Source of the DNA: Rathayibacter tritici
GTDB lineage: Bacteria > Actinomycetota > Actinomycetes > Actinomycetales > Microbacteriaceae
Assembly (NCBI RefSeq): GCF_002932875.1
Contig: NZ_PSWS01000012.1
Coordinates: forward strand, 1-34,985
Reading direction: 5' to 3'
Length of the DNA stretch: 34,985 bases
The first letter of the stretch is position 1. Each line of letters starts with the position of its first letter. Below the pieces are notes generated by a model. That model worked only from the letters and a program-made list of their open reading frames with translations, ran no database searches and was not told where the DNA came from. Position numbers and translations under genes: made by a program. Of the stretch, positions 1 through 8,698 are shown one piece after another.

Positions 1-39
1 TGGCATTGAACATAGTGCACGCTGTTGAGTTCTCAAGAA
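1..39 (-). promoter_or_regulatory. rRNA operon leader (upstream of a 16S gene outside the window)
   Basis: Read on the minus strand, 39 to 21 gives TTCTTGAGAACTCAACAGC followed by GTGC. This TTGAGAACTCAACAG element is the conserved leader found a short way upstream of 16S rRNA in many actinobacteria, where it belongs to the antitermination/processing region. No 16S sequence is inside the window, so the rRNA genes should begin just left of position 1, transcribed leftward. The assignment rests on recalled leader sequences, not on an alignment. Confidence 0.75.
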
Positions 40-178
40 TCGGACACACCCCGCCTCCACACCGAAAACGATGCTTCACAACGAGAGTGATCGAAAGATG
101 TTGCTGCTTGCGTCATACGCAGATACTCGGTTAGACTAGGAGAAGTTTCTTTCTCTTTGTCGCCGTGGCAACTTGTAT

Positions 179-206
179 AACCTAGCACATCCGCTGGCCG
201 TGTCAA
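179..206 (-). promoter_or_regulatory. Predicted rRNA operon promoter
   Basis: On the minus strand a perfect -35 TTGACA (206-201) is followed after 16 bases by the -10-like TAGGTT (184-179). It is the strongest -35 element seen upstream of any gene here and lies about 140 bases before the rRNA leader element at 21-39, in a noticeably AT-richer stretch. This is what is expected of a strong sigmaA promoter driving an rRNA operon. The 16-base spacer is slightly short; additional promoters may exist upstream. Confidence 0.65.
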
Positions 207-567
207 ATCCGGCTTCTTTGCCCTGTTGTCGCACCCGGAGGTGCCCCAACATTGCTCGGTAGAAGACTGACGTCCTCGACCGGGCGGCCAAGATACTGGA
301 TCCGAGGGATCCGGCGAAGGTATGGCATCCGTTCGGCAGGCCTGCCCCGAGAGGCTGTCTTACCGAGTGGATGGTCCCGATTGAGGCCGGGACGTGGGAG
401 CTGCTGCTCTTTCCGTTTCCCTGCGGCCTATGTGGCGACTCGGAATAAGTTACGCAGCGATCGCGGCGCTGTCAAACGGGAGCCGGAAATGGCTCATCCC
501 GGGCGTGTCGTCCTCGGGCTCGTCCCTGCACGCCCCGCTCTGCTGCATCCTCGGTCCCCCACCAACG
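207..567. other. No supported gene
   Basis: This stretch lies between the rRNA promoter and the catalase terminator. Open frames on the plus strand from 252 and 394 run into the 3' end of the catalase gene, have arginine/serine-rich composition typical of shadow frames, and lack ribosome binding sites. One other plus frame, roughly 264-450, reads like protein (VLDRAAKILDPRDPAKVW) but starts immediately after a stop codon and has no credible start, so it is at most a gene remnant. Confidence 0.5.
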
Positions 568-614
568 AGGAGGAGCGCGCGGCCCGGATCACTCCGGTAC
601 CACGCGCTCCTCCT
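568..614 (-). terminator. Hairpin downstream of the heme catalase gene
   Basis: Perfect 12-bp inverted repeat: AGGAGGAGCGCG at 568-579 and its complement at 603-614. Inside it a CCGG-6-CCGG inner hairpin can form. It lies 15 bases beyond the catalase stop codon in the direction of its transcription. No U-tract follows, which is common for terminator-like hairpins in high-GC actinobacteria. Confidence 0.55.
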
Positions 615-628
615 GGGGCAGTCGAGGA

Positions 629-2128
629 CTACGCGCCGATGCCGACGGCCTCCGCGGAGACATCCGCACCGGGCGCCGACGGCTCCAGCGCCTCGGCGAC
701 GCGCTGCGAGAGCGACGAGTCGACATTCGCCCAGTACTGGAGCACGCGCTGACGGAGCTCCGGACGCGTGACCTTCGATACGTGGCCAGCGATGTTCGCG
801 ACCAGACGGGCACGCGCATCGTCGTCGAGAACGTCGCGGTAGAGCGTTCCGGCCTGGCCGAAGTCGTCATCCTCAGGGTGCAGGGTCGCCGCTGCGCGCG
901 TCAGTTCACCGTCGGTGCTCCAGCCGGCCGACTCCGCCGCCCGGGCGGGATCGGCGTGAGCGCCGCCCTGCGAGTTCGGCGCGTAGACGGGCACCTCGGA
1001 CTTCTGAAAGTCGAACCGCATGGGGCCGTCCTTCGAGTACGAGTGCACCGGCGATTTCGGCGCGTTCACCGGCAGCTGGGCGTGGTTGGTCCCCACGCGG
1101 TAGCGGTGCGCGTCGGCATAGCTGAAGATGCGCGCGAGGAGCATCTTGTCGGGGCTGGCCGCGATCCCGGGTACGAAGTTCGACGGGGCGAACGCCGCCT
1201 GCTCGATCTGCGCGAAGTAGTTCTCAGGGTTGCGGTCGAGCGTCATCGTGCCGACTTCGATCAGCGGGTAGTCGGAGTGAGGCCAGACCTTGGTGAGATC
1301 GAACGGGTTGAAGCGGTAGCTCTTCGCGTCCTCATACGGCATGACCTGCACCGACAGCGTCCACGAGGGGAAGTCGCCGCGGTCGATCGCGGAGGACAGG
1401 TCGCGGATGTGGAAGTCCGCGTCCTCTCCGGCGATCTGGTCGGCCTGCTCCTGGGTCAGGATCTCGACGCCCTGGTCGGTCTTGAAGTGGTACTTGACCC
1501 AGAAGCGCTCGCCGGCCGCGTTGATCCACTGGTAGGTGTGCGAGCCGAAGCCGTCCATGTGCCGCCACGAGGAGGGCAGTCCGCGGTCGCCCATGAGCCA
1601 GGTGACCTGGTGAGCCGACTCGGGCGAGAGGGTCCAGAAGTCCCACTGCATGTCGTGGTCGCGCAGGTGGCTGCCGGGCAGGCGCTTCTGCGAGCGGATG
1701 AAGTCGGGGAACTTGATGCCGTCGCGGAGGAAGAAGACAGGGGTGTTGTTGCCGACCAGGTCGTAATTGCCCTCGCTCGTGTAGAACTTCAGCGCGAAGC
1801 CGCGGGGGTCGCGCCAGGTGTCCGGCGAACCCTGCTCACCGGCGACGGTCGAGAAGCGCGCGAGCATCTCCGTCTCGACTCCGGGCTGAAAGAGCGCGGC
1901 GCGGGTGTAGGCGCTGACGTCGGCGGTGGTGGTGAACAGACCGAAGGCGCCGCCGCCCTTGGCGTGGACGACGCGCTCCGGAATGCGCTCGCGGTTGAAC
2001 TGTGCCAGCTTCTCGACGAGGTAGTGGTCGTGGAGCGCGAGGGGTCCGTCGGCTCCGACGCTCAGCGAGTGGTCGTCGCTGGCGACCGGTGCTCCGGAGT
2101 TCGTGGTGGTGAATCGTTCCTCGGTCAT
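629..2128 (-). CDS. katA: Monofunctional heme catalase
   Basis: Breaks down hydrogen peroxide to water and oxygen in the cytoplasm. At 499 residues it has the length of small-subunit (clade 3 type) catalases. Visible hallmarks are the distal histidine in [12 protein letters not shown] (His55), the substrate-channel motif [20 protein letters not shown], the distal asparagine in VGNNTPVFF (about Asn127/128) and the proximal heme-ligand motif [14 protein letters not shown] with Tyr337. The ATG at 2128 is followed by [20 protein letters not shown], the usual start of these enzymes. It lies 57 bases behind a Fur-family regulator on the same strand, so it is probably co-transcribed with and controlled by that regulator. 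A second, unrelated manganese catalase is encoded at 30.9-31.8 kb. Confidence 0.96.
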   Translation of the reverse strand: MTEERFTTTNSGAPVASDDHSLSVGADGPLALHDHYLVEKLAQFNRERIPERVVHAKGGGAFGLFTTTADVSAYTRAALFQPGVETEMLARFSTVAGEQGSPDTWRDPRGFALKFYTSEGNYDLVGNNTPVFFLRDGIKFPDFIRSQKRLPGSHLRDHDMQWDFWTLSPESAHQVTWLMGDRGLPSSWRHMDGFGSHTYQWINAAGERFWVKYHFKTDQGVEILTQEQADQIAGEDADFHIRDLSSAIDRGDFPSWTLSVQVMPYEDAKSYRFNPFDLTKVWPHSDYPLIEVGTMTLDRNPENYFAQIEQAAFAPSNFVPGIAASPDKMLLARIFSYADAHRYRVGTNHAQLPVNAPKSPVHSYSKDGPMRFDFQKSEVPVYAPNSQGGAHADPARAAESAGWSTDGELTRAAATLHPEDDDFGQAGTLYRDVLDDDARARLVANIAGHVSKVTRPELRQRVLQYWANVDSSLSQRVAEALEPSAPGADVSAEAVGIGA

Positions 2129-2185
2129 GTTCCTCCTGTCGGCGAAGGGCGCGAGCGCCCGCCGCTGCGGTGTAGCGAATGGTGG

Positions 2186-2605
2186 TCAGTGGGCCGAGGC
2201 CAGGCAGTCGGGGCAGGTGCCCCAGAACGTGACGTCGGCAGTGTCGACGGCGAAGCCGCTCGCGGTCTGCGGGTGCAGGCACGGCGCCTCCCCGACGACG
2301 CAGTCGACATCGGCGACGGCCCCGCAGCGTCGGCAGACCACGTGGTGATGGTTATCGCCGACCCTCAGCTCGAACCGGCGGGGGTGACCCTCCGGTTCGA
2401 TGCGGCGGACGATCCCGGCGTCGGTGAATGCCGAGAGCACTCCGTAGACCGCCTGCGCCGAAGCCTCGGGGAGGCCTTCGCGCACCCGGGCCAAGACCGC
2501 CTCGACCCCGGAGTGCGGGTGCTCCTGAAGAGTGAGAAGCACCGCCCGCCGGGTGGCGGTGACCTTGAGCCCGGAGGCTCGGAGCCGCTGGTCCAGTGTC
2601 GCCAT
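2186..2605 (-). CDS. Fur-family peroxide/metal-responsive repressor
   Basis: A 139-residue DNA-binding regulator of the Fur superfamily. The winged-helix part (about 1-80) contains QAVYGVLSAFTDAGIVRRIE; the dimerisation/metal part has the HHH cluster (86-88), CRRC (Cys91, Cys94) and CPDC (Cys131, Cys134), a structural zinc arrangement seen in FurA and PerR types. The WGTCPDC ending resembles FurA proteins that sit before catalase or KatG genes, and here too the next gene is a catalase. The open frame extends 17 codons upstream to 2656, but the ATG at 2605 fits because a -10 box lies 7 bases before it, implying a leaderless transcript. Likely autoregulated and peroxide-sensing; that is inference from the family and neighbour. 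Confidence 0.93.
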   Translation of the reverse strand: MATLDQRLRASGLKVTATRRAVLLTLQEHPHSGVEAVLARVREGLPEASAQAVYGVLSAFTDAGIVRRIEPEGHPRRFELRVGDNHHHVVCRRCGAVADVDCVVGEAPCLHPQTASGFAVDTADVTFWGTCPDCLASAH

Positions 2606-2612
2606 GACGAGG

Positions 2613-2641
2613 ACACTACCGAGTTGTCTTGAACGGATCAA
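2613..2641 (-). promoter_or_regulatory. Promoter of the fur-katA operon, leaderless
   Basis: Minus strand: -35-like TTGATC (2641-2636), 17-base spacer, -10 TAGTGT (2618-2613), then 7 bases to the ATG at 2605, so transcription would start at or next to the A of ATG. The short inverted repeat TTGA-5-TCAA overlaps the -35 box and could be part of an operator for the Fur-type protein. Confidence 0.6.
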
Positions 2642-2723
2642 AACAACGGGTGGCATGGCGCGCTTTTCACGGTGAACGGTGCGGAACGCTACGGCGACTC
2701 CGCTCGGGCCGCGGAGGCTCCGC

Positions 2724-4025
2724 TCAGGCGACTGGGCCCTCGACCAGCACGACCTGGGCCGAGCGGGCGGCCCCCGTAGCGCCGGTCCACGAGATCGTCA
2801 CCGACTCGCCGGGCTCGCGCTGGGCGAGCAGGGCCGACAACTCGGCTGCGGAACCGACGGCCACGCCATCGACGGCAGTGACGATATCGCCCGCCTCGAG
2901 GCCCGCCTTCGCGGCCGGTGTGTCCTCGATGACGCCGCCAATCAACGCGCCGGAACCGGTGGTGGCCGGCGCGCGGGACGTCCGCGACGGTGTGGCCGCC
3001 GAAAGGGAGACACCGAGGAAGGCGGGATAGCCGATCTCGACGGTCCCGGTGTCGGCACCCGCCTCGATCGTGGTGACGATGTCGAGGGCCGTCGCGATCG
3101 GGATGGCGAAGCCGGTGATGTCGGCCGTGCCGCTCGACGCGGCGGTGTTGATCCCGACCACGCGGCCGGCGGAGTCGACGAGGGGGCCGCCGGAGTCGCC
3201 GGAGACGATGTCGGCATCGACCTGGAGGAGACCGGTCAGCGTCTCCTCCGAGACGCCGGACTCGGAGCGGGTGGTGATCTGCTGGTTCAGGGCCGTGACC
3301 ACTCCGGACGCGGCGACCAGGTCGCCGGTGCCACCCGCGTTCCCGACGGCGGTCACGGCATCGCCCACGGCCACTCCGTCGGTGTCGAGGGTGGCGCGCG
3401 TGAGACCGGAGGCGTCCTTCAGCTGCAGGACAGCGATGTCGTTCGTCGCGTCGGTGCCGACGACACGGGCGGTGTAGCTCCGCCCGGTCAATTCCACCGT
3501 GACCACGATCGCGGTGGCGCCCGCGACGACGTGATTGTTGGTGAGGATCATGCCGTCGGAGGTGAGGATCACGCCGGTGCCGGCCGAGCTGGCGCCCTGG
3601 TAGCTGAGCGCGGAGGTGATGGTGACGACGCCGGCGGTCTGCGCGGCACTCGCGGCGACGACGCCGGTGCTGCCGGAGGCGCCGGTGGCGGACTCGACGG
3701 AGGAGCCGCCCCGCAAGGATCCGCCCTCAACGGTCGATCCACCCCAGTAGGGGGAGATCGCGTAGCTGCCGGACGGCCCGCGGGATCCCCCCGGATCCAC
3801 GGTCGTGGTGCCCCGGGAGGCCGAGGAGGCCGCCTCAGTGCGGCCGGCGTACGAGACTCCGCCCGCCGCCACTCCGATCAGCACGGCGAGCCCCAGGCCG
3901 CCGGCGATCATCGCGCGACGACGGTCGCGACGAGCGAGGGCGCGTCGTGCGTCGGCGCTCGTCGCCTCGGCCGGGGCGGACTGGTCGGTGACCTGTCGCT
4001 CGTCGAATTCGTGTCTCTCGTTCAT
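2724..4025 (-). CDS. Membrane-anchored HtrA/DegP-like serine protease with PDZ domain
   Basis: A 433-residue envelope protease. A charged cytoplasmic N-terminus (1-37) precedes one membrane helix (about 38-60), a Ser/Gly/Thr-rich linker, a trypsin-like domain and a C-terminal PDZ domain (about 337-425, ending near GLEAGDIVTAVDGVAVG). The catalytic triad is visible: His165 in LTNNHVV, Asp196 in NDIAVLQL and Ser278 in VSGDSGGPL. Such proteins degrade or remodel misfolded exported proteins. The open frame reaches 4073, but the ATG at 4025 is preceded by GAGG at 8 bases and begins a normal HtrA N-terminus, so it is preferred. It is transcribed toward the fur-katA unit, but over 100 bases and a promoter separate them, so it is probably a separate unit. 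Confidence 0.93.
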   Translation of the reverse strand: MNERHEFDERQVTDQSAPAEATSADARRALARRDRRRAMIAGGLGLAVLIGVAAGGVSYAGRTEAASSASRGTTTVDPGGSRGPSGSYAISPYWGGSTVEGGSLRGGSSVESATGASGSTGVVAASAAQTAGVVTITSALSYQGASSAGTGVILTSDGMILTNNHVVAGATAIVVTVELTGRSYTARVVGTDATNDIAVLQLKDASGLTRATLDTDGVAVGDAVTAVGNAGGTGDLVAASGVVTALNQQITTRSESGVSEETLTGLLQVDADIVSGDSGGPLVDSAGRVVGINTAASSGTADITGFAIPIATALDIVTTIEAGADTGTVEIGYPAFLGVSLSAATPSRTSRAPATTGSGALIGGVIEDTPAAKAGLEAGDIVTAVDGVAVGSAAELSALLAQREPGESVTISWTGATGAARSAQVVLVEGPVA

Positions 4026-4182
4026 GGTGTCGTCCTCGTGCCGGGGTCGCCCCTGGCGGCGACCGGTCCCCATTCCATGCCCGGCCTCCCCACACCGGCT
4101 GGGTGTCGCTTAAGCGGTTCCTAAGAGCGCTGGCGACGATGGATAGTTGTGGCGACAACGACAAGCGGATAGCGTCGCTGCG

Positions 4183-4732
4183 GTGACCCCGCCTCCTCCT
4201 CCGACCTGCTCGCCCCCGACACCGCAATGGGCGCGGTGACTCTCCGCGTCGCCCTGAAGCACGCCTCGCCGCGCAGCGCCGGCCTCGTCCACACGGCGAT
4301 CCTCATCGAGACGGAGGCGGCCCTCGCTGCGGCCGTGTACAGCGTGGCGACCCGGCACCCCGGCTCCTTCACCGGCAGCTCCGACCACCTGGTCAGCAAG
4401 GCCTTCTCCTTCGACGACCCCGAGCACAACGGCGTCGAGCTCTACTGGGACCGCGACCGCACGCAGTGGTCGTGGACGCACGGGCGGATCTCTTCGTCTC
4501 GGCGGGCGGCTACCACCACCACATGGCGATGACTACGTGGAACTCGGCGGGCGCCGGACGTCGGCAGCAGGCCCTCGGCCTCGGACAGGTCGAGATCGCG
4601 GTGCCCGGCGCCGATGACCTCGGCGCGCTCGGCGAGCGGCTGGCCCGCTCCGGAGTCGCCACCCGCGAGGACGGCCGCACCCTCGCCTTCGAGGACCCCT
4701 GGGCGAACGCGATCCGCGTCACGACCACCTGA
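4183..4732 (+). pseudogene. Decayed VOC-family (glyoxalase/catechol 2,3-dioxygenase-like) gene
   Basis: Fragments in two frames spell a CatE-type vicinal-oxygen-chelate protein, normally about 280 residues. A possible GTG start at 4183 is out of frame with SSSDLLAPDTAMGAVTLRV (to about 4250). There the sequence jumps directly to ALKHASPRSAGL, dropping roughly 45 residues recalled from intact relatives. The segment ending GVELYWDRDRTQWSWTHGR stays in that frame to about 4485. The reading then shifts to the +1 frame and resumes at ADLFVSAGGYHHHMAM, skipping another part of the second VOC domain, and ends at 4732 with DPWANAIRVTTT. At least two internal deletions and a frameshift are implied. 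Codon usage is still that of the neighbours, suggesting fairly recent decay. Confidence 0.8.
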
Positions 4733-4812
4733 GCCGCCGCCGATCGCCAGGATCCCCGCAGGTACGATGGTCGCGCGGAAGACCGCACTCCCCCGAGATC
4801 CCGGAGAACACG

Positions 4813-5070
4813 GTGCCCACGATCGTCGTTGAAGTCATGCCCAAGGCCGAGCTGCTCGACCCGCAGGGGAAGGCCGTGGCCGGCGCACTCGCGCGGCTGG
4901 GCCACTCCGCTCTGCACGGCGTGCGGGTGGGCAAGCGCTTCGAGATCACGGTGGACGAGGTGACCGACGAGGTGCGCGCCTCGGTGCAGGCGATCGCCGA
5001 CGAGATGCTCTCGAACTCGGTGATCGAGGACGTCGTCGGGATCCACTACCCGGAGCAGGCCGCCCGATGA
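4813..5070 (+). CDS. purS: Phosphoribosylformylglycinamidine synthase subunit PurS
   Basis: Small (85 residue) structural subunit of the three-part FGAM synthase PurS-PurQ-PurL, the fourth step of de novo purine synthesis; PurS bridges PurL and PurQ and helps transfer ammonia. Hallmarks are the start [20 protein letters not shown] and the internal [17 protein letters not shown]. The start is GTG at 4813 with GGAG at 4803-4806. The stop overlaps the purQ start (ATGA), so the two are translationally coupled. TACGAT at about 4764 may be the -10 of the operon. Confidence 0.97.
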   Translation: MPTIVVEVMPKAELLDPQGKAVAGALARLGHSALHGVRVGKRFEITVDEVTDEVRASVQAIADEMLSNSVIEDVVGIHYPEQAAR

Positions 5071-5765
5071 GGATCGGCGTCATCACCTTCCCCGGCTCGC
5101 TCGACGACCGCGACGCCCAGCGCGCCGTCCGCTTCGCGGGCGCGGATCCGGTCGCGCTCTGGCACGGCGACCACGACCTCGACGGGGTCGACGCGATCGT
5201 GCTGCCCGGCGGATTCTCGTACGGCGACTACCTGCGCTGCGGCGCCATCGCCTCCCACTCGCCGATCATGCGCGAGGTGATCGACGCGGCGAACGCCGGG
5301 ACGCCGGTGCTGGGCATCTGCAACGGATTCCAGATGTTGACGGAGGCGCACCTGCTGCCGGGCGGCCTGATCGCGAACGACGTCGGATCCTTCGTCTGCC
5401 GCGACCAGCGCCTGCTCGTCGCGAGCACCGAGACCGCCTGGACGAACGGCTTCGAGCCCGGCCAGGAGATCACGATCCCGCTCAAGAACGGCGAGGGCGG
5501 CTACATCGCCTCGGCCGAGACTCTGCTCGAACTGGAGGCGGAGGGACGCGTCGTCGTCCGCTACCTCGGCCACAACCCGAACGGCTCGATGAATGACATC
5601 GCCGGCATCAGCAACCGGCGCGGCAACGTGGTGGGGCTCATGCCGCACCCGGAGCACGCGGTCGAGGAGGGCTTCGGGCCGGACACTGCCGCGGCGATGC
5701 GCTCGGGCGTCGATGGGCTGACCTTCTTCACCTCGGCGCTGCGCTCGCTGATCGCCTCGGTCTGA
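5067..5765 (+). CDS. purQ: Phosphoribosylformylglycinamidine synthase, glutaminase subunit PurQ
   Basis: Class I glutamine amidotransferase subunit (232 residues) that releases ammonia from glutamine for PurL. The N-terminus [16 protein letters not shown], the oxyanion-loop region [17 protein letters not shown], the nucleophile Cys85 in GICNGFQML and the catalytic His/Glu of PHPEHAVEE are all present. It overlaps purS by 4 bases. Unlike the usual purSQL arrangement, purL does not follow; it is at 15.4 kb. A hairpin directly after the stop probably ends the transcript. Confidence 0.98.
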   Translation: MRIGVITFPGSLDDRDAQRAVRFAGADPVALWHGDHDLDGVDAIVLPGGFSYGDYLRCGAIASHSPIMREVIDAANAGTPVLGICNGFQMLTEAHLLPGGLIANDVGSFVCRDQRLLVASTETAWTNGFEPGQEITIPLKNGEGGYIASAETLLELEAEGRVVVRYLGHNPNGSMNDIAGISNRRGNVVGLMPHPEHAVEEGFGPDTAAAMRSGVDGLTFFTSALRSLIASV

Positions 5766-5766
5766 G

Positions 5767-5799
5767 GCGGCACGATCCACGAAAGACGGATCAGGCCGC
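5767..5799. terminator. Bidirectional hairpin between purQ and a convergent small gene
   Basis: GCGGC-2-GATCC-(9)-GGATC-2-GCCGC: two paired blocks separated by a small internal loop, starting 2 bases after the purQ stop and overlapping the stop codon of the convergent gene. The position fits a shared terminator; the stem is moderate and there is no clear U-run. Confidence 0.5.
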
Positions 5800-6042
5800 G
5801 ACGAGCTTCGCCAGGTACGTCGCGGGCTTGAGAGACAGGCGCGGCTCGGCTTGCCGGAAGGCGTGAAGGGCGGTGACCTGCTTGCGTGGTTCGATCCCGC
5901 GCTCCGCGAGCAGACGACGACCCCACTCGACCGCAGAGGCGACGGCGGCCGACGTGCTCGACGTTCCTTCGCCGAAGATGGCGACAAGCTCCTCGGCCGG
6001 ATCTGCGTGGTCGCCGAAGAAACCGCTGAGGGGAGATGCCAT
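5791..6042 (-). CDS. Small protein of unknown function
   Basis: An 83-residue cytoplasmic-looking protein starting MASPLSGFFGDHADPAEELV and ending LSLKPATYLAKLVAA. I do not recognise a domain. The ATG at 6042 is chosen over the upstream ATG at 6102 because AAGGGA lies about 7 bases before it and because the extension is arginine-rich shadow-like sequence. The protein has regular helical periodicity (ASAVEWGRRLLAERG), normal codon bias and no membrane segment or signal peptide. It is convergent with purQ and downstream of the GH65 gene on the same strand, about 150 bases away. It is likely a real, lineage-restricted gene. Confidence 0.7.
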   Translation of the reverse strand: MASPLSGFFGDHADPAEELVAIFGEGTSSTSAAVASAVEWGRRLLAERGIEPRKQVTALHAFRQAEPRLSLKPATYLAKLVAA

Positions 6043-6193
6043 CGTGAGTTCCCTTCTCTCGTTGTGAGGTGCGCGGCGAGGACGGCCGCGCACCTCCATC
6101 ATCGACGCCTGCTGGTGGAGCTGCCATCAGCCGGACGTACCTTCTTGGCCGCTGTCGGGGCGGTGTCCGGGCGTTCTTCGCGGCGGGGCGCGC

Positions 6194-8698
6194 TCACGGA
6201 CCGGTGAGCACCTCCGGCTCGGGGTTCATCGAGATGGTGGGGATCGAGGCGGTGATCACGGTCCCGTCGGAGCGGCGGGTGCCCTCGATATCGGAGGTGG
6301 TCGGGGCGCCGTGCAGGCGGCGGCCCTGATGGGTGAGCGGCACGCGCACGGGGCTGCCCGCCGCGACGTGCACGCGCTCGTCGCGGACGGTGATCGCGGC
6401 GGAGTCGCCGGTCTCGACGCTCAGTACGACCTCCGTCTGCGTCACCTCGACGCGCACGCGCGTGCCGTGGAGGGTGATGCGGAAGACGAGGCGCTCCCAG
6501 TCGTCGGGCAGGCGCGGGTCGAGCGTGATCCGGCCGCCGTGGTCGCGCATCCCGCCGAAGCCGTAGACCAGGGCACTCCAGACACCGCCGGTGGAGGCGA
6601 CGTGAATGCCGTCCGCCGTGTTGCGGTGCAGATCGGCGAGGTCGACGAAGAGCGCCGACAGGAAGTAGTGGCGGGCGAGGTCGCTGTAGCCGACCTCGGC
6701 CGCGATGATCGACTGCACGACGGCCGAGAGAGTCGAGTCGCCGGTGGTCAGCGCGTCGTAGTACTCGAAGTCGGCGCGCTTCTGCTCCGCGGTGAACTCG
6801 TTGCCCTGCAGCAGCAGCGCGAGCACGACATCCGCCTGCTTGAGCACCTGGAAGCGGTAGATCACCAGCGGGTGGAAGTGCAGCAGCAGCGGGCGCTTAC
6901 TCGCCGGAGTGTTCTCCAGGTCCCACAGCTCCTTCTCGAGGAAGGCCGCGTCCTGCGGGTGGATGCCCGCCCGGGCGTCGAAGGGGATGTGCATCTTCTC
7001 GGCGGCGCGCGCCCACTCGAGCACCTCGCCCTCATTGAGAGCGAGGCGGTCGGCCATCCGCTCGTACGCGGCCGGCTCGACGGCCCTGAGCAGCTCGACG
7101 GCACGCGCGGCCGAGCGGAGGTTCGACCGGGCCATGACGTTCGTGTACAGGTTGTCGTTAACGACGGTCGTGTACTCGTCCGGTCCCGTCACTCCGTGAA
7201 TGTGGAAGTGGTCGTCGCCGTTGCTGCGCCAGAAGCCCAGGTCGGCCCACATCCGCGCGGTCTCGACCAGGATGTCGATCGCCCCGCGAGCGAGGAAGTC
7301 GTCGTCTCCGGTCGCGCCCACGTACTGCATCAGCGCATACGAGATGTCGGCGTCGATGTGGTACTGCGCGGTGCCGGCGGCGTAGTACGCCGACGACTCC
7401 TGCCCGTTGATGGTGCGCCACGGGAACAGCGCGCCGCGCTGGTTCAGCTCCGCCGCCCGCGAGCGGGCCGCCTCGAGCATGTTCTGGCGGAAGCGCAGGG
7501 CGTTACGGGCGACGAGCGGCGCCGTGTAACTGAGGAACGGCAGGACGTAGACCTCGGTGTCCCAGAAGTAGTGGCCGCCGTAGCCGGAGCCCGAGACGCC
7601 CTTGGCCGCGACTCCGCCGCCGTCGGTGCGGGCGGTGGACTGCGCGAGCTGGAAGAGGTTCCAGCGGGTGGCCTGCTGGATCGCGGGCTGGCCGTCGAGC
7701 TGCACGTCGGAGCGGGTCCAGAAATCGTCGAGCCACTCGCGCTGCTTGGTGAACTGCTCCTCCACCGGAGTCTCGCGGGCGCGGTCGAGCGTGCGGTCGC
7801 AGCGATCGGCGAGCTCGCGCACGGGCACGCCGCGGGAGGTGTGGTAGGTCAGCGTCTTGACCAGGCGCACCGGTCGGCCGGCCTTGGCCTGCACCCGGTA
7901 GACGTGCTTGGCGAGGTCGTCGTCGATCTGCGAGGTCTGGTCCCACTCGTTCTCGGTCTCGAGCTGGTGCTCGGCGCCGCACGCGACGGTCATCTGCGAG
8001 TTGGTGGTGCGGTAGCCGAGGAGATAGCGCGTGCCGCTCACGCGCTTGAGGCGGGGCTGGAGCACCCGATCCTCGAACGACTCCGCCTGGCGCGGGTCGA
8101 AGCCGGCGCCCTCGCTGCCGGAGGGGGCGTGGTACTCGTCGACTCCGTCCTGCCGGTTGAGGATCTGGCTCGAGATGAGCACGGAGGCGTCGGCGTCGAG
8201 CATCTCGACCTCGTAGTCGAGGATCGCGAGGTGCCGGTCGGTGAACGAGACCAGGCGACGCGAGCGGAGCAGGACGCGCTTACCCGACGGGGTGCGCCAC
8301 TCCAGCTCGCGGGTGAGCACGCCGTTCGCGAAGTCGAGGCGCCGTGAGTACGCGAGGACGTCGGCCTCGCTCAGCACGAACGGCTCGTCGTCGACGTAGA
8401 GGCGGACGATTTTCGCGTCGGGCACGTTGACGATGGTCTGGCCGACGCGGGCGAAACCGAACGCCTCCTCCGCGTGGCGGATCGGCCAGGTCTCGTGGAA
8501 CCCGTTGATGAACGTCCCGTAGGCGTAGCCGTCGCGCCCCTCCTCCACGTTGCCGCGCAGGCCCAGGTAGCCGTTGCCGGTGGCGAACAGCGTCTCGGTG
8601 CGGCCCTGCAGCTCGGAGGCGAACTCGGTCTCGACGAGGGCCCACTCGTCGATCGGGAAGCGGTTCCGGTCGAGCGGGTCGGAGGTGATGGGGTTCAT
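6194..8698 (-). CDS. Glycoside hydrolase family 65 disaccharide phosphorylase
   Basis: Phosphorolyses an alpha-linked disaccharide (maltose, trehalose or kojibiose are the family choices) to glucose and beta-glucose 1-phosphate. The 834 residues show the GH65 plan: N-terminal beta-sandwich with NGYLGLRGNVEEG, (alpha/alpha)6 catalytic domain with HYFWDTEVYVLPFL, the general-acid motif VTGPDEYTTVVNDN with Glu508, and the KQADVVLALLLQGNEF segment, then a small C-terminal beta domain. The ATG at 8698 overlaps the stop of the upstream phosphoglucomutase-like gene (ATGA), so they are one operon and the partner would convert the beta-glucose 1-phosphate. The substrate cannot be told by eye. A perfect 6-bp inverted repeat, GCTCAC/GTGAGC, spans the stop codon. 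Confidence 0.95.
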   Translation of the reverse strand: MNPITSDPLDRNRFPIDEWALVETEFASELQGRTETLFATGNGYLGLRGNVEEGRDGYAYGTFINGFHETWPIRHAEEAFGFARVGQTIVNVPDAKIVRLYVDDEPFVLSEADVLAYSRRLDFANGVLTRELEWRTPSGKRVLLRSRRLVSFTDRHLAILDYEVEMLDADASVLISSQILNRQDGVDEYHAPSGSEGAGFDPRQAESFEDRVLQPRLKRVSGTRYLLGYRTTNSQMTVACGAEHQLETENEWDQTSQIDDDLAKHVYRVQAKAGRPVRLVKTLTYHTSRGVPVRELADRCDRTLDRARETPVEEQFTKQREWLDDFWTRSDVQLDGQPAIQQATRWNLFQLAQSTARTDGGGVAAKGVSGSGYGGHYFWDTEVYVLPFLSYTAPLVARNALRFRQNMLEAARSRAAELNQRGALFPWRTINGQESSAYYAAGTAQYHIDADISYALMQYVGATGDDDFLARGAIDILVETARMWADLGFWRSNGDDHFHIHGVTGPDEYTTVVNDNLYTNVMARSNLRSAARAVELLRAVEPAAYERMADRLALNEGEVLEWARAAEKMHIPFDARAGIHPQDAAFLEKELWDLENTPASKRPLLLHFHPLVIYRFQVLKQADVVLALLLQGNEFTAEQKRADFEYYDALTTGDSTLSAVVQSIIAAEVGYSDLARHYFLSALFVDLADLHRNTADGIHVASTGGVWSALVYGFGGMRDHGGRITLDPRLPDDWERLVFRITLHGTRVRVEVTQTEVVLSVETGDSAAITVRDERVHVAAGSPVRVPLTHQGRRLHGAPTTSDIEGTRRSDGTVITASIPTISMNPEPEVLTGP

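Noticed and set aside
252-771. Open frames of 125-166 codons on the plus strand
   Set aside because: Arg/Ser/Pro-rich shadow composition, no ribosome site, and overlap with the 3' end of the clearly real catalase gene on the other strand.
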